This document shows positions 8,729 through 16,501 of a stretch of DNA of 31,252 nucleotides, one piece after another. Origin of the DNA: JBFWPF01 sp050250135 (GTDB lineage Bacteria; Chlamydiota; Chlamydiia; Chlamydiales; JAFEGQ01); NCBI GenBank assembly GCA_050250135.1, contig JBFWPF010000026.1, forward strand, positions 1-31,252, in the 5' to 3' direction. The translations under genes and the position numbers were made by a program. Each line of letters begins with the position of its first letter. Position 1 is the stretch's first letter. A model generated the notes under the pieces. That model saw only the letters and a list, made by a program, of their open reading frames with translations, was not told where the DNA came from and searched no databases.

Positions 8729-9680
8729 GGAGTACCTGGTAGGTCGACCTAGCGATCACCCGCTCCTCATCGGTCGGGATCACCTCGGTGGTAAAGTGAA
8801 GGAACGGGAGGCGGTCGACGATCTGGTTTCGGATCACCTCGGAGTGCTCCCCAATGCCGCCGGTAAAGACAAGGAGGTCGAGGCCACCGAGCGCGGTGGT
8901 GAGGGTGGCAACCCCTTTGGCAACCGAATTCACAAAGAGGTGAACCGCCAGCGCCGCATCGGGCTGGGCCCTGCGCCGCTCGAGCAGCTCTCTCATATCG
9001 GAGGTGCCTGCAATCCCAAGGAGGCCACTCTTGTGATCGACCATGTCGGCCAGGGCCGGCTCATCCATCCCGAGCTCGCGGAGGCAGTAGAGGAGGATGC
9101 CGGGGTCGAGATCTCCTGAGCGTGTCCCCATCACCACCCCGCCGGTAGGGGTAAAGCCCATCGTGGTATCGACGCACTGCCCCTTGTAGAGGGCGGCAAG
9201 GCTGGAGCCATTGCCGAGATGGGCAACTACCGTCCTGTCGGGAATTGAGGGGCCAAGTTGTCCCGCAATGTAGGTGTAGGAGAGGCCGTGAAACCCATAC
9301 CGCTTCACACCCCGCTCCCAAAGGGTTTTGGGGAGGGGGTAGTGCCTCGCCTCCTCGGGCATGTTCGCGTGAAAGGCGGTGTCAAAGCAGCCCACTTGGG
9401 GCACACCCTGGATCGCCTTGACGAGGCCCAGCTCGCGCGGCAAATGGAGCGGGGCAAAGGGGATCAGCGTCTGGAGCTCTTCGATCACCCTGGGGGTAAG
9501 GAGGGTCGGCTGGATGTAGCGCTCCCCTCCATGCACTAGACGGTGGCCGACCGCTTCCGGCTTTAGCTTGAGAAGTGCAGTTGGATCCTCCGTTGTGCTC
9601 CCCCGCTCGAGCTCCTCCTCTCCCTCAAAGAGGGCGTACTTGACCGAGGAGGAGCCGATGTTCAGGGCAAGGACGGTCAC
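8706..9680 (-). CDS. ackA: Acetate kinase, shortened
   Basis: Converts acetyl phosphate plus ADP to acetate plus ATP. I chose the GTG at 9680, which overlaps the xfp stop as GTGA and gives MTVLALNIGSSS. A GTG three codons upstream (9689) is also possible. At about 324 aa it is some 70 residues shorter than E. coli AckA. Much of the loss is between NIGSSS (N7) and GHRLVHGG (about 45), where the usual N-terminal domain is trimmed by roughly 40 residues. Catalytic residues are kept: FDTAFH (about D100), YGFHG (about H131), MGTRSGDLDPG (about R187) and GGIGEH. The second His of the common HGTSH motif is Tyr. A compact acetyl-phosphate-specific enzyme coupled to phosphoketolase is the likely role. 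Confidence 0.92.
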   Translation of the reverse strand: MTVLALNIGSSSVKYALFEGEEELERGSTTEDPTALLKLKPEAVGHRLVHGGERYIQPTLLTPRVIEELQTLIPFAPLHLPRELGLVKAIQGVPQVGCFDTAFHANMPEEARHYPLPKTLWERGVKRYGFHGLSYTYIAGQLGPSIPDRTVVAHLGNGSSLAALYKGQCVDTTMGFTPTGGVVMGTRSGDLDPGILLYCLRELGMDEPALADMVDHKSGLLGIAGTSDMRELLERRRAQPDAALAVHLFVNSVAKGVATLTTALGGLDLLVFTGGIGEHSEVIRNQIVDRLPFLHFTTEVIPTDEERVIARSTYQVLHGTRSLT

Positions 9681-12004
9681 AGGTCCCACTTCCAGTTTTG
9701 GATCTCGGGGAGATCCTCCCCATGGTCATGGATGTAGGCGGGGTGGCGCTCCAACACCTCGGCCCATTCGGCCGGGGGTGTGCGGCCCACTCGGAGCACC
9801 CCTTGGATAGCGAGGTCGTAGCGGCTCATCCCATTCAGCACGACCATGTCAAAGGGGGTTGTCGTCGTCCCCTCCTCGATATAGCCTCGGACGTGGAACC
9901 GCCGCTCGGGATCGCGCCGGTAGACCTGCTCGTGGATCACTGTCGGGTGGCCATGGAAGGCAAAGACCGCCGGTGTCCGCTCGGGAAAGAGGTGGAAAAA
10001 CCGCTCGTCGTTCATCCCATGGGGGTGGACCGTTGGGTCGACGAGGGTAAAGAGGTCGACAACGTTGACTACCTGGACCCGCAGATCGGGAAACGCTTTG
10101 CGGATCAGACTAGTAGCTGCCATGATCTCCAAGGTTGGGACGTCGCCCGAGGCGGCCAGGACCAGATCGGGTGTCCCTGGGGTGGAGGCCCATTCCCATA
10201 TGGAGGCCCCTTGCGCGCAGTGCCGCTTAGCGGCCTCCATGCTGAGCCATTGGGGCATCGTCTGCTTGCCGCAGACGATGAGGTTGATGTAGTTGCGGCT
10301 CCTCAGGCAGTGGTCGGTCACCGAGAGGAGGCAGTTAGCGTCCGGAGGGAGGTAGATCCGAGCGACCGACGATTTCTTCTGCATCACCGACTCGATAAAG
10401 CCGGGCCCCTGATGGCTGTAGCCGTTGTGGTCCTGCCTCCAGGCGTGAGAGGTCAGCAGGTAGTTCAGGGAGGCGATCGGCTCCCGCCAAGGGAGCTCCT
10501 CACAGGCCTTGAGCCACTTGCCATGTTGGTTCAGCATCGAGTCGACAATCAGCGCAAAGGCCTCGTAGCAGGGGAAGAGGCCGTGGCGACCGGTCAGGAG
10601 GTAGCCCTCGAGCCACCCCTGACAGAGGTGTTCGCTCAGCACCTCCATCACCCGCCCATCGGCCGCCAGGTGGTCGTCGCTCTCCTTCACCTGACCGAGG
10701 TAGGTTCGGTTAGTCACCTCAAATAGAGCTCCTAGCCGGTTTGAGTTTGTTTCGTCGGGACAAACGACCCGAAAGTTCTTTGGGTTCTCCTGCATCACCT
10801 CGCGCAGCCATTTGCCCAAAACCCGCGTTGCCTCCCCCTTTGTGTGGGGAACCACCGCAAAGGGCTCGAAGGGGGGAAGGTGCAGGTTGCGGAGCAGCAG
10901 ACCGCCGTTGGCATGGGGAGTGCGCCCCATCTGAAGCTCGGGTGGGGGGAGGATCTCGAGGACCTCCTTCTGCACCCTCCCCTCGCTATCAAAGAGCTCC
11001 TCAGGGCGGTAGCTCCGCAGCCACCCCTCGAGGATTTTGAGGTGGTCGGGGTTCTCAATCACGTCGGCAATCGGCACCTGGTGGGAACGGAAGGTCCCCT
11101 CGATCTGCTTCCCGTCGACCACCTTGGGGCCGGTCCACCCTTTCGGTGTGCGGAGGACAATCAGGGGCCATCGGGCGGGCTCTTGAACGACTATCGCCTC
11201 CGCTTGGATCGCCCGAATCTCATCGTGGGCCCAGTCGAGCGCTTGGGCCAGCGCCTCATGGACCGCTAGGGGCTCCTCTCCCTCCACCACGCGGACCTGG
11301 TAGCCACACCCCTCGAAGAACTGGTTCAGCTGGTGGGGCTCCATCCGCCCAAAGAGCGTTGGGCCCGAAATCTTGTAGCCATTGAGGTGGAGAATGGGGA
11401 GGACCGCTCCATCCCTTTTCGGGTTTAGAAAGCGGACCGACTGCCAGCTAGCGGCTAGCGGCCCCGTCTCCGCCTCTCCATCACCAACCACACAGGCGAC
11501 GATCAGATCGGGGTTGTCAAAGGCGGCTCCAAAAGCATGGACCAGCGAGTAGCCCAGCTCTCCCCCTTCATGAATGGATCCAGGCGTTGGGGGGCTTACA
11601 TGGCTCGGCACTCCACCTGGCCAGCTAAACTCCCGCATCAACTTTCCAATACCCTGCCTATCCCTTGAGATCTCGGGGTAGGTCTCGGTCATCGTCCCCT
11701 CAAGATAGACGTTAGCGCGGAGGGCTGGCCCCCCATGGCCAGGCCCGGTAATGTAAAGCAGCTTTACATTTGTATCCTGGATCAGCCGGTTTAGGCCGGC
11801 ATAGATGAGGTTAAGGCCGGGGGAGGTCCCCCAGTGGCCGAGGAGGCGCTTCTTGATATGTTCCGGCTTAAGGGGCTCCCTTAGGAGGAAGTTCTCCTTG
11901 AGGTAGATCTGCCCAGCGGTGAGGAAATTGGCTGCCCGCCAGTAGCGGTCGATCGCCTCAAGCCTCTTTTCCGATAGGGTACGCGACTGAACAGCTTGGG
12001 CCAT
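9677..12004 (-). CDS. xfp: Xylulose-5-P/fructose-6-P phosphoketolase
   Basis: 775 aa, essentially full length. It is a thiamine-diphosphate enzyme that cleaves xylulose-5-phosphate or fructose-6-phosphate with phosphate to acetyl phosphate plus a C3 or C4 sugar phosphate. Diagnostic motifs are YITGPGHGGPA (84-94), the TPP-binding GDGEAETGPLA (174-184), HLNGYKISGPTLFGRM, and in the C-terminal half SHAWRQDHNGYSHQGPGF. The ATG at 12004 follows a strong AGGAGG at 12015-12010, but that site lies in one arm of a perfect hairpin (separate entry). The 3' end is coupled to ackA by a GTGA overlap. With ackA it gives ATP from sugar phosphates without the lower half of glycolysis. Confidence 0.97.
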   Translation of the reverse strand: MAQAVQSRTLSEKRLEAIDRYWRAANFLTAGQIYLKENFLLREPLKPEHIKKRLLGHWGTSPGLNLIYAGLNRLIQDTNVKLLYITGPGHGGPALRANVYLEGTMTETYPEISRDRQGIGKLMREFSWPGGVPSHVSPPTPGSIHEGGELGYSLVHAFGAAFDNPDLIVACVVGDGEAETGPLAASWQSVRFLNPKRDGAVLPILHLNGYKISGPTLFGRMEPHQLNQFFEGCGYQVRVVEGEEPLAVHEALAQALDWAHDEIRAIQAEAIVVQEPARWPLIVLRTPKGWTGPKVVDGKQIEGTFRSHQVPIADVIENPDHLKILEGWLRSYRPEELFDSEGRVQKEVLEILPPPELQMGRTPHANGGLLLRNLHLPPFEPFAVVPHTKGEATRVLGKWLREVMQENPKNFRVVCPDETNSNRLGALFEVTNRTYLGQVKESDDHLAADGRVMEVLSEHLCQGWLEGYLLTGRHGLFPCYEAFALIVDSMLNQHGKWLKACEELPWREPIASLNYLLTSHAWRQDHNGYSHQGPGFIESVMQKKSSVARIYLPPDANCLLSVTDHCLRSRNYINLIVCGKQTMPQWLSMEAAKRHCAQGASIWEWASTPGTPDLVLAASGDVPTLEIMAATSLIRKAFPDLRVQVVNVVDLFTLVDPTVHPHGMNDERFFHLFPERTPAVFAFHGHPTVIHEQVYRRDPERRFHVRGYIEEGTTTTPFDMVVLNGMSRYDLAIQGVLRVGRTPPAEWAEVLERHPAYIHDHGEDLPEIQNWKWDL

Positions 12005-12009
12005 CTCCT

Positions 12010-12041
12010 CCTCCTATATAAAAATTATTTTATATAGGAGG
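12010..12041 (-). promoter_or_regulatory. Hairpin sequestering the xfp Shine-Dalgarno
   Basis: A perfect 14 bp inverted repeat with a 4-nt loop: CCTCCTATATAAAA at 12010-12023, loop, and its complement at 12028-12041. On the minus-strand mRNA the 3' arm contains AGGAGG (12015-12010), ideally spaced 5 nt before the xfp ATG at 12004. The ribosome site would therefore be paired in the folded leader. The stem is AT-rich in its upper nine pairs and G/C-containing only at the base, as expected of a structure that could melt with temperature or be opened by a ribosome leaving sppA, whose stop is 8 nt upstream of the hairpin. It is not followed by a U-tract, so it is a poor intrinsic terminator. Confidence 0.6.
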
Positions 12042-12048
12042 GGAGGGA

Positions 12049-13023
12049 TTAGTTGTATACAGTCGGCGGCACTTCGACCGAGTGCTGGAGCCTCCCTGTG
12101 ATCAGGGGGCTTTTGGATTTGACGAGCTCCTCGAGCCAGCTCTTAGCCGTCAGCTCGATCACCTGGTACTCTTTATCGGTGATCTCGAGGGCATCGGCAA
12201 GGGTCCTGAGAGCATCGCGGCGGGTGGTCACCAGCCCATCGATATACCCATATTCCTTAGCGGTTGCGGCCACATAGGCGCGCGCGCCGTAGTCGTTGAT
12301 CAACTTGTCCCGGGTCATTTGGGGGCGGTTTGCGGTGACCGCATCGAGGAAGAGGTCGTAGATGCCGGCCATCACCTCCTTGGCTCCCTCATCATCCCCC
12401 TCTTTCCAGGGAATAAAGGGGTCGAGATTCCCCTTGTCGGTCCCCTGGCTGAGCATCTTTGCCTTGACGCCAAGCTTCTCGAGGGTGTCGGCGACGTTGA
12501 ATACGGTAGAACGGACGCCGACCGAGCCGATCACGCTAACGGGCGTAGCGACGATCTTGTCAGCGGCGCAGGCGATGAGAAAGCCCCCGGAGGCGCAGTA
12601 TCCATCGGCATAGGCGAGGACGGGGATGCCGAGCTCCTCCTTGTACTGCTTGATCAGGTTGTAGATCGCAAAGGAGTCGGTGACCCCCCCTCCTGGCGAA
12701 TTGATCGTGAGGAGGAGCCCCTTGATCCGTCCCTTCTCAAAAGCGTACGAGCGCTCGATTTGGGGGCGGATCGTTTCGATATTCAGGTCCTGAATCCCGA
12801 TCACCCCTGAGATGTCGAGAAGGAGGATAAGAGGGGAGTGGGCGCTGAGCGATCCCTTTTCCCCCTTATGGTTGGGGATCACCGTCACCTTAGTGGGGCC
12901 GTCGATCTCCCGCTTCCCTCCCGACATCGCCCCCAACACAAGGGCAATCACCACGATGCCCACCACGAGACCGAAGAAGCCAAAAAGCATGCCCAAGAAG
13001 GCGCGGAGAGAGGATTTGATCAT
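12049..13023 (-). CDS. sppA: SppA/SohB-type signal peptide peptidase
   Basis: 324 aa inner-membrane serine protease of the S49 family, which degrades cleaved signal peptides and membrane fragments. A single transmembrane helix spans about residues 8-34, followed by a short linker and the protease domain. The nucleophile is probably S145 in GYCASGGF, and the general-base lysine probably K197 in GTDKGNLDPF. INSPGGGVTDS (107-117) forms the oxyanion region and SVIGSVGV (163-170) follows. The length fits the single-domain S49 form rather than the tandem 600-aa E. coli SppA. It lies 12 nt downstream of argS. In C. trachomatis sohB directly neighbours polA; here the xfp-ackA-glgP cassette lies between them. 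Confidence 0.92.
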   Translation of the reverse strand: MIKSSLRAFLGMLFGFFGLVVGIVVIALVLGAMSGGKREIDGPTKVTVIPNHKGEKGSLSAHSPLILLLDISGVIGIQDLNIETIRPQIERSYAFEKGRIKGLLLTINSPGGGVTDSFAIYNLIKQYKEELGIPVLAYADGYCASGGFLIACAADKIVATPVSVIGSVGVRSTVFNVADTLEKLGVKAKMLSQGTDKGNLDPFIPWKEGDDEGAKEVMAGIYDLFLDAVTANRPQMTRDKLINDYGARAYVAATAKEYGYIDGLVTTRRDALRTLADALEITDKEYQVIELTAKSWLEELVKSKSPLITGRLQHSVEVPPTVYN

Positions 13024-13035
13024 AAGGGAATCCTA

Positions 13036-14760
13036 TCACATCCGCTCAACCGTTTGCAAGCCAAGGAGATTAAGGCCGAGCTTTAGGGTGTCGGCGCAGA
13101 GCTGGCAGAGGCTAAGGCGGCTCTCTTGTTTCGGATCACCGGCGACGCGGCAGTCGCGGTGGAAGGCGTTGAACTTCTCGGCTAAGCCATAGAGGTAGTC
13201 GGTGAGGCGGCTGGGGAGGAGATCGTCAACTGCGCCCTCAAGGGCCTCGGCAAATTGGGCGAGGTGGAGGGCGAGGGCGATCTCGGAGGGGTGCTCCAGC
13301 GCAATAGCCCCTTTTGGTTCGGCACCGATTTTCCGCTTTATCCCGTTGATGCGGACATAGGCGTAGAGGAGGAAGGCGGCGGTGTTCCCTTCGAAGCGGA
13401 GCATCCGGTCGTAGCTAAAGAGGTAGTCGCCCGCCCGGTGGCAGGAGAGGTCGGCATACTTGATCGCCCCAATGCCCAGGGCATGAGCGAGGGTGCCCAG
13501 CTCCTCTGCAGAGGCTTCGGGAATCCTCTCCTGAAAGATCGCCCGGGCCTGCTCCACGGCTGTATTGAGCAGGTCGATCAGCCGTTCGGTCTCGCCGCTG
13601 CGGGTCCGAAACTTCTTCCCATCGGGGCCGAGAACAAGGCCAAAGGTGATGTGGTCGAAGCGGACCCTCTTCGGATCGAGGTAGCCCGCCTTTTCGGCAG
13701 CGGCCGCGATCATTTTGAAGTGGGTCGCCTGACCCGCATCGGTGATCACGATGATCCACTCGGCCCCCTCCTGCTGAATCCGGTGGCGGATCGCCGCCAT
13801 ATCGGTGGTGGAGTAGTTGTACCCCCCATCCGATTTGACGATGATCATCGGAAGCCTATCCCCCTCTCGGTTGGTGAACCCCTCTAAGTAAAGGCATTTG
13901 GCCCCCTCTGACACCGTCACCAGCCCCTTTTTCTCCAGGTCCTCCACGACCTTGGGAAGTTCGGGGTTGTAGAAGGACTCTCCTCGCTCGGTAAGGCGGG
14001 TGTCCAAAAGGGAGTAGATCTCCCCGTAAGCCCTTCGGGAGATCTCACAGATCTGCTCCCACACCTTGAGAGCAGAGGGATCTCCCCCCTGAAGGGCGAC
14101 CACCTCGAGTTGGGAGCGCTTCTTGAAGGCGGGATCAGCATCGAACTTTGCCTTCGAGGCCCGGTACCACCCCATAAGCTCAGGGAGGGTCGCCCGGCCC
14201 GGATCATTAATGATCTCGGGGTGCTCCTCCTTGATGTAGGCGATCAGCATCCCAAACTGGGTGCCCCAATCGCCCACATGGTTTAGCCGGAGGACATCGT
14301 GGCCCAAAAACTCGAGCATCCGGGCAAGGGAGTCGCCGATGATGGTCGAGCGCAGGTGCCCCACATGCATCTCCTTGGCGATGTTGGGGCTCGAAAACTC
14401 CACGATTGTCCGCTTAGGCCTCTCTACCTCGGGAATCCCGAGGCGGCTATCGCTGGCCATCCGGGTTGCCCGCTTGGAGAGGGCCTCGGTGCTAAGAAAA
14501 ATATTGATAAACCCGGGGCCCGCGATCTCTAGCTTTTCAACGAGGTCCCCCTTGTCAAAGGCCTCAACAAGGGCGGCAGCCACCTCGCGGGGATTCCTTT
14601 TCAACCCCTTGGCGAGTTTCATGGCGCTGTTGCACTGGTAGTGGCCAAAGCCCTCCCGGGTGCTCTGGGTGACCTCGGCCTCCTCCTCGAGGCTGGTGGC
14701 GTCGAGGATTGCCTTGGAAAATCGTTTTTTGAGCTCGCGCTGAAGGGGTTCCATCACCAT
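13036..14760 (-). CDS. argS: Arginyl-tRNA synthetase
   Basis: Class I aminoacyl-tRNA synthetase that charges tRNA-Arg. I use the ATG at 14760 (MVMEPLQREL); a TTG two codons upstream (14766) and an ATG two codons inside (14754) are alternatives, none with a clear ribosome site. The N-terminal Add-1 domain (about 1-110) is followed by the HIGH-type motif HVGH near residue 132, inside SSPNIAKEMHVGHLRSTIIG. Then come LNHVGDWGTQFGMLI, typical of ArgS, and the KMSK-equivalent KKFRTRSGE. The C-terminal DALR anticodon domain contains FLLYAYVRI and ends in LGLNLLGLQTVERM. Total length about 574 aa is normal. Divergent from the DUF2709 gene. Confidence 0.96.
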   Translation of the reverse strand: MVMEPLQRELKKRFSKAILDATSLEEEAEVTQSTREGFGHYQCNSAMKLAKGLKRNPREVAAALVEAFDKGDLVEKLEIAGPGFINIFLSTEALSKRATRMASDSRLGIPEVERPKRTIVEFSSPNIAKEMHVGHLRSTIIGDSLARMLEFLGHDVLRLNHVGDWGTQFGMLIAYIKEEHPEIINDPGRATLPELMGWYRASKAKFDADPAFKKRSQLEVVALQGGDPSALKVWEQICEISRRAYGEIYSLLDTRLTERGESFYNPELPKVVEDLEKKGLVTVSEGAKCLYLEGFTNREGDRLPMIIVKSDGGYNYSTTDMAAIRHRIQQEGAEWIIVITDAGQATHFKMIAAAAEKAGYLDPKRVRFDHITFGLVLGPDGKKFRTRSGETERLIDLLNTAVEQARAIFQERIPEASAEELGTLAHALGIGAIKYADLSCHRAGDYLFSYDRMLRFEGNTAAFLLYAYVRINGIKRKIGAEPKGAIALEHPSEIALALHLAQFAEALEGAVDDLLPSRLTDYLYGLAEKFNAFHRDCRVAGDPKQESRLSLCQLCADTLKLGLNLLGLQTVERM

Positions 14761-14824
14761 TTGCAACTAAAGGGGAGAGGGGTTACTCTAGTCGATCACC
14801 TATTATTATGCACACGAGGTTTCG
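14761..14824. promoter_or_regulatory. Divergent promoter region, argS / DUF2709
   Basis: This 64 bp region must hold promoters for both the argS operon (leftward) and the DUF2709 operon (rightward). The only AT-rich patch is CTATTATTATG near 14800-14810, which could serve as a -10 on either strand. No convincing -35 hexamer was found. A modest ribosome site (GAGG) precedes the ATG at 14825. Specific promoter positions are not claimed. Confidence 0.35.
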
Positions 14825-15541
14825 ATGGCGCACGCCCTACTTAGCGAAGAGGTCAAGAAAAAACTGGCCCATTTTATCGAAGAGCACAAGAAGGTCGACC
14901 TTTTAGGGGCCTACCTCTTTTTCCTGGAGCAGCGGTTTCAGCTAGCGCCGGTCGTTTTCCCCGTTGGGAAGACCATTTACCAGAGCAAGGAGGAGGCGAT
15001 CAAGCGCCTTGAGCAGGAGGGGAAGCTCTGGCGGGAGGCGCAGATCCAGGTTCGCTACAGCAAAGAGGCGGTCAACGAAAACACGAAGAAGATCTATATC
15101 TGCCCTTTTACCGGGAAGGTTTTTGGGGACAATACCCACCCCAATCCGCAAGATGCGATCTACGATTGGGTCTCCAAGTGCCCTGAAAATACCGAGAGGA
15201 TAGGGGGTCTTCCTGTAAAGCGGTTTTATGTCTCGGAGGATCCCGAGGTGATCCGCTCCTACATCAAACCGAGCAAAGAGGCGATCACCAAGACGGTCTA
15301 CTCCTCGGTGATCTCGGGCAAGCTGTTTAGCAATAAGCGGGCGGTGATCCAGGATTTTGTCGAGCACTACCTGAAGCCGATCAGCCTCAACGAGGCGCAA
15401 AGCCAAAACCGTTTTGAGATCGAGGCCGAGTTCCTGGCTTGGATTCAGTCGCAGCTCGAAGAGGAGCGGCTCGGGGCCTTTGTGCAGGAGCTCGCCGACG
15501 ATCCCACCTTTGAGCCCCACGTCGCCCGGTGGTTAGGGTAA
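14825..15541 (+). CDS. DUF2709 protein (Chlamydia CT538-like)
   Basis: 238 aa soluble protein of a family I know essentially from Chlamydiae (DUF2709, C. trachomatis CT538); its function is unknown. Recognisable stretches are HKKVDLLGAYLFFLEQRFQLAPVVFP (about 21-46), KKIYICPFTGKVFGDNTHPNPQDAIYDWV (about 88-116), VKRFYVSEDPEVIRSYI and VYSSVISGKLF. The ICPFTGKVFGDN motif and a later Cys (SKCPENTERI) might suggest metal binding, but there is no full Cys cluster. No signal or membrane segment. It is the first gene of a tight plus-strand operon with tsaE, engB and dnaQ, overlapping tsaE by 13 nt. It is the best single phylum marker in the window. Confidence 0.88.
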   Translation: MAHALLSEEVKKKLAHFIEEHKKVDLLGAYLFFLEQRFQLAPVVFPVGKTIYQSKEEAIKRLEQEGKLWREAQIQVRYSKEAVNENTKKIYICPFTGKVFGDNTHPNPQDAIYDWVSKCPENTERIGGLPVKRFYVSEDPEVIRSYIKPSKEAITKTVYSSVISGKLFSNKRAVIQDFVEHYLKPISLNEAQSQNRFEIEAEFLAWIQSQLEEERLGAFVQELADDPTFEPHVARWLG

Positions 15542-15930
15542 CCTGTCCGGAGGAGACGCTGGCGCTTGGAGAGGCACTTGGCAGGGAGCTTAAGCCGCCC
15601 AGGGTGGTGGCGTTGTTCGGAGACCTTGGCGCGGGAAAGACGGTGCTAGCAAAGGGGATTGTGGCGGGGGCGACCGGCCTCTCTCCCTATGAAGTGACTA
15701 GCCCGACCTTTACCTACCTGCAGGTTTATCCCGGGGTGGCCCACTTCGACCTCTATCGCCTCGAGGGGCCCGACGGGTTTTTGGAGAGGGGGTTTGAGGA
15801 GATTCTCGAGGAGGGGATCGTGGTGATCGAGTGGGCCGAGCGGATCGAGAGTCTTCTCCCAGCCGATGCCTTAAGAATTACCCTCCGCCACTTGGGAGGA
15901 GAGGAGAGGGAGATCGTTTATGAGCCTTGA
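15529..15930 (+). CDS. tsaE: tRNA t6A modification ATPase TsaE
   Basis: 133 aa, usual size for the YjeE/TsaE family. It is a small P-loop ATPase that supports the TsaBCD complex making N6-threonylcarbamoyladenosine at position 37 of ANN-decoding tRNAs. Walker A is GDLGAGKT (31-38), followed by the family signatures TSPTFTYLQVY (about 58-68), HFDLYRLEGPDGF and EEGIVVIEWAERI. It begins with GTG inside the end of the DUF2709 gene and ends 11 nt into engB, so translation is coupled on both sides. In C. trachomatis tsaE (CT537) also neighbours the DUF2709 gene, supporting the phylum call. Confidence 0.94.
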   Translation: MVRVTCPEETLALGEALGRELKPPRVVALFGDLGAGKTVLAKGIVAGATGLSPYEVTSPTFTYLQVYPGVAHFDLYRLEGPDGFLERGFEEILEEGIVVIEWAERIESLLPADALRITLRHLGGEEREIVYEP

Positions 15931-16501
15931 GTTTAAACAAACCACCTTCGTGAAGACGGCGGTCGATGCTGAGGGGTGGCCAAAGATGCCGCTCCCTCAT
16001 GTGGCGATTGCGGGTCGCTCCAACGTGGGCAAGTCGACCCTCCTTAACTACCTCTTCCAGCGCAAAGGGCTAGCGAAAACCTCCAGCACGCCGGGGAAGA
16101 CCCAGGCCCTCCAGTTCTTTAGTGTTGACGAGAGGCTTCTGATCGCCGATCTCCCGGGCTACGGCTACTCCAAAGTCTCAGGCAAGATCTCCTCAACGTG
16201 GGGAGCGATGATCGAGGCCTACCTCACTCAAAACGAGCGGCTGAAGGGGATCCTCCTCCTGATCGACATCCGTCACGACCCGAGCGCCCAGGACCTTCAA
16301 TTCCTCGAGTGGGCCCGCTCCCTCGCGCTGCCGGTCACCGTCGTGCTCACCAAGGCCGACAAGCTCTCCAAGAACCAGTGCGCTTCCCAAACGGCCCACC
16401 TCACCCGGCTACTCGGACTCCACAGCCCTCCCATCGTGACCTCAGCCGACGGCAAGATCGGGCGCCAGCTCCTGGTCCACCACCTCAACGGGCTGCTCTG
16501 A
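15920..16501 (+). CDS. engB: Ribosome biogenesis GTP-binding protein EngB/YihA
   Basis: 193 aa TRAFAC-class GTPase needed for assembly of the large ribosomal subunit. G motifs are all present: G1 GRSNVGKS (33-40), G2 region TSSTPGKTQ (about 54-62), G3 DLPGYG (77-82) and G4 TKADK (144-148). The N-terminal lead (FVKTAVDAEGWPKMPLPHVAIAG) and the short C-terminus are typical. The ATG lies 11 nt inside the tsaE 3' end. The stop TGA shares its A with the ATG of the dnaQ gene (TGATG). Confidence 0.96.
   Translation: MSLEFKQTTFVKTAVDAEGWPKMPLPHVAIAGRSNVGKSTLLNYLFQRKGLAKTSSTPGKTQALQFFSVDERLLIADLPGYGYSKVSGKISSTWGAMIEAYLTQNERLKGILLLIDIRHDPSAQDLQFLEWARSLALPVTVVLTKADKLSKNQCASQTAHLTRLLGLHSPPIVTSADGKIGRQLLVHHLNGLL

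Noticed and set aside
12010..12041. Hairpin as an intrinsic terminator of sppA
   Set aside because: The stem is mostly A-T and is followed by GGAGGAG-ATG, not a U-tract; occlusion of the ribosome site is the simpler reading.
16198..16500. Upstream extension of the dnaQ frame
   Set aside because: It runs through engB in another frame as Pro/Arg-rich noise; the real start is the ATG at 16501 overlapping the engB stop.
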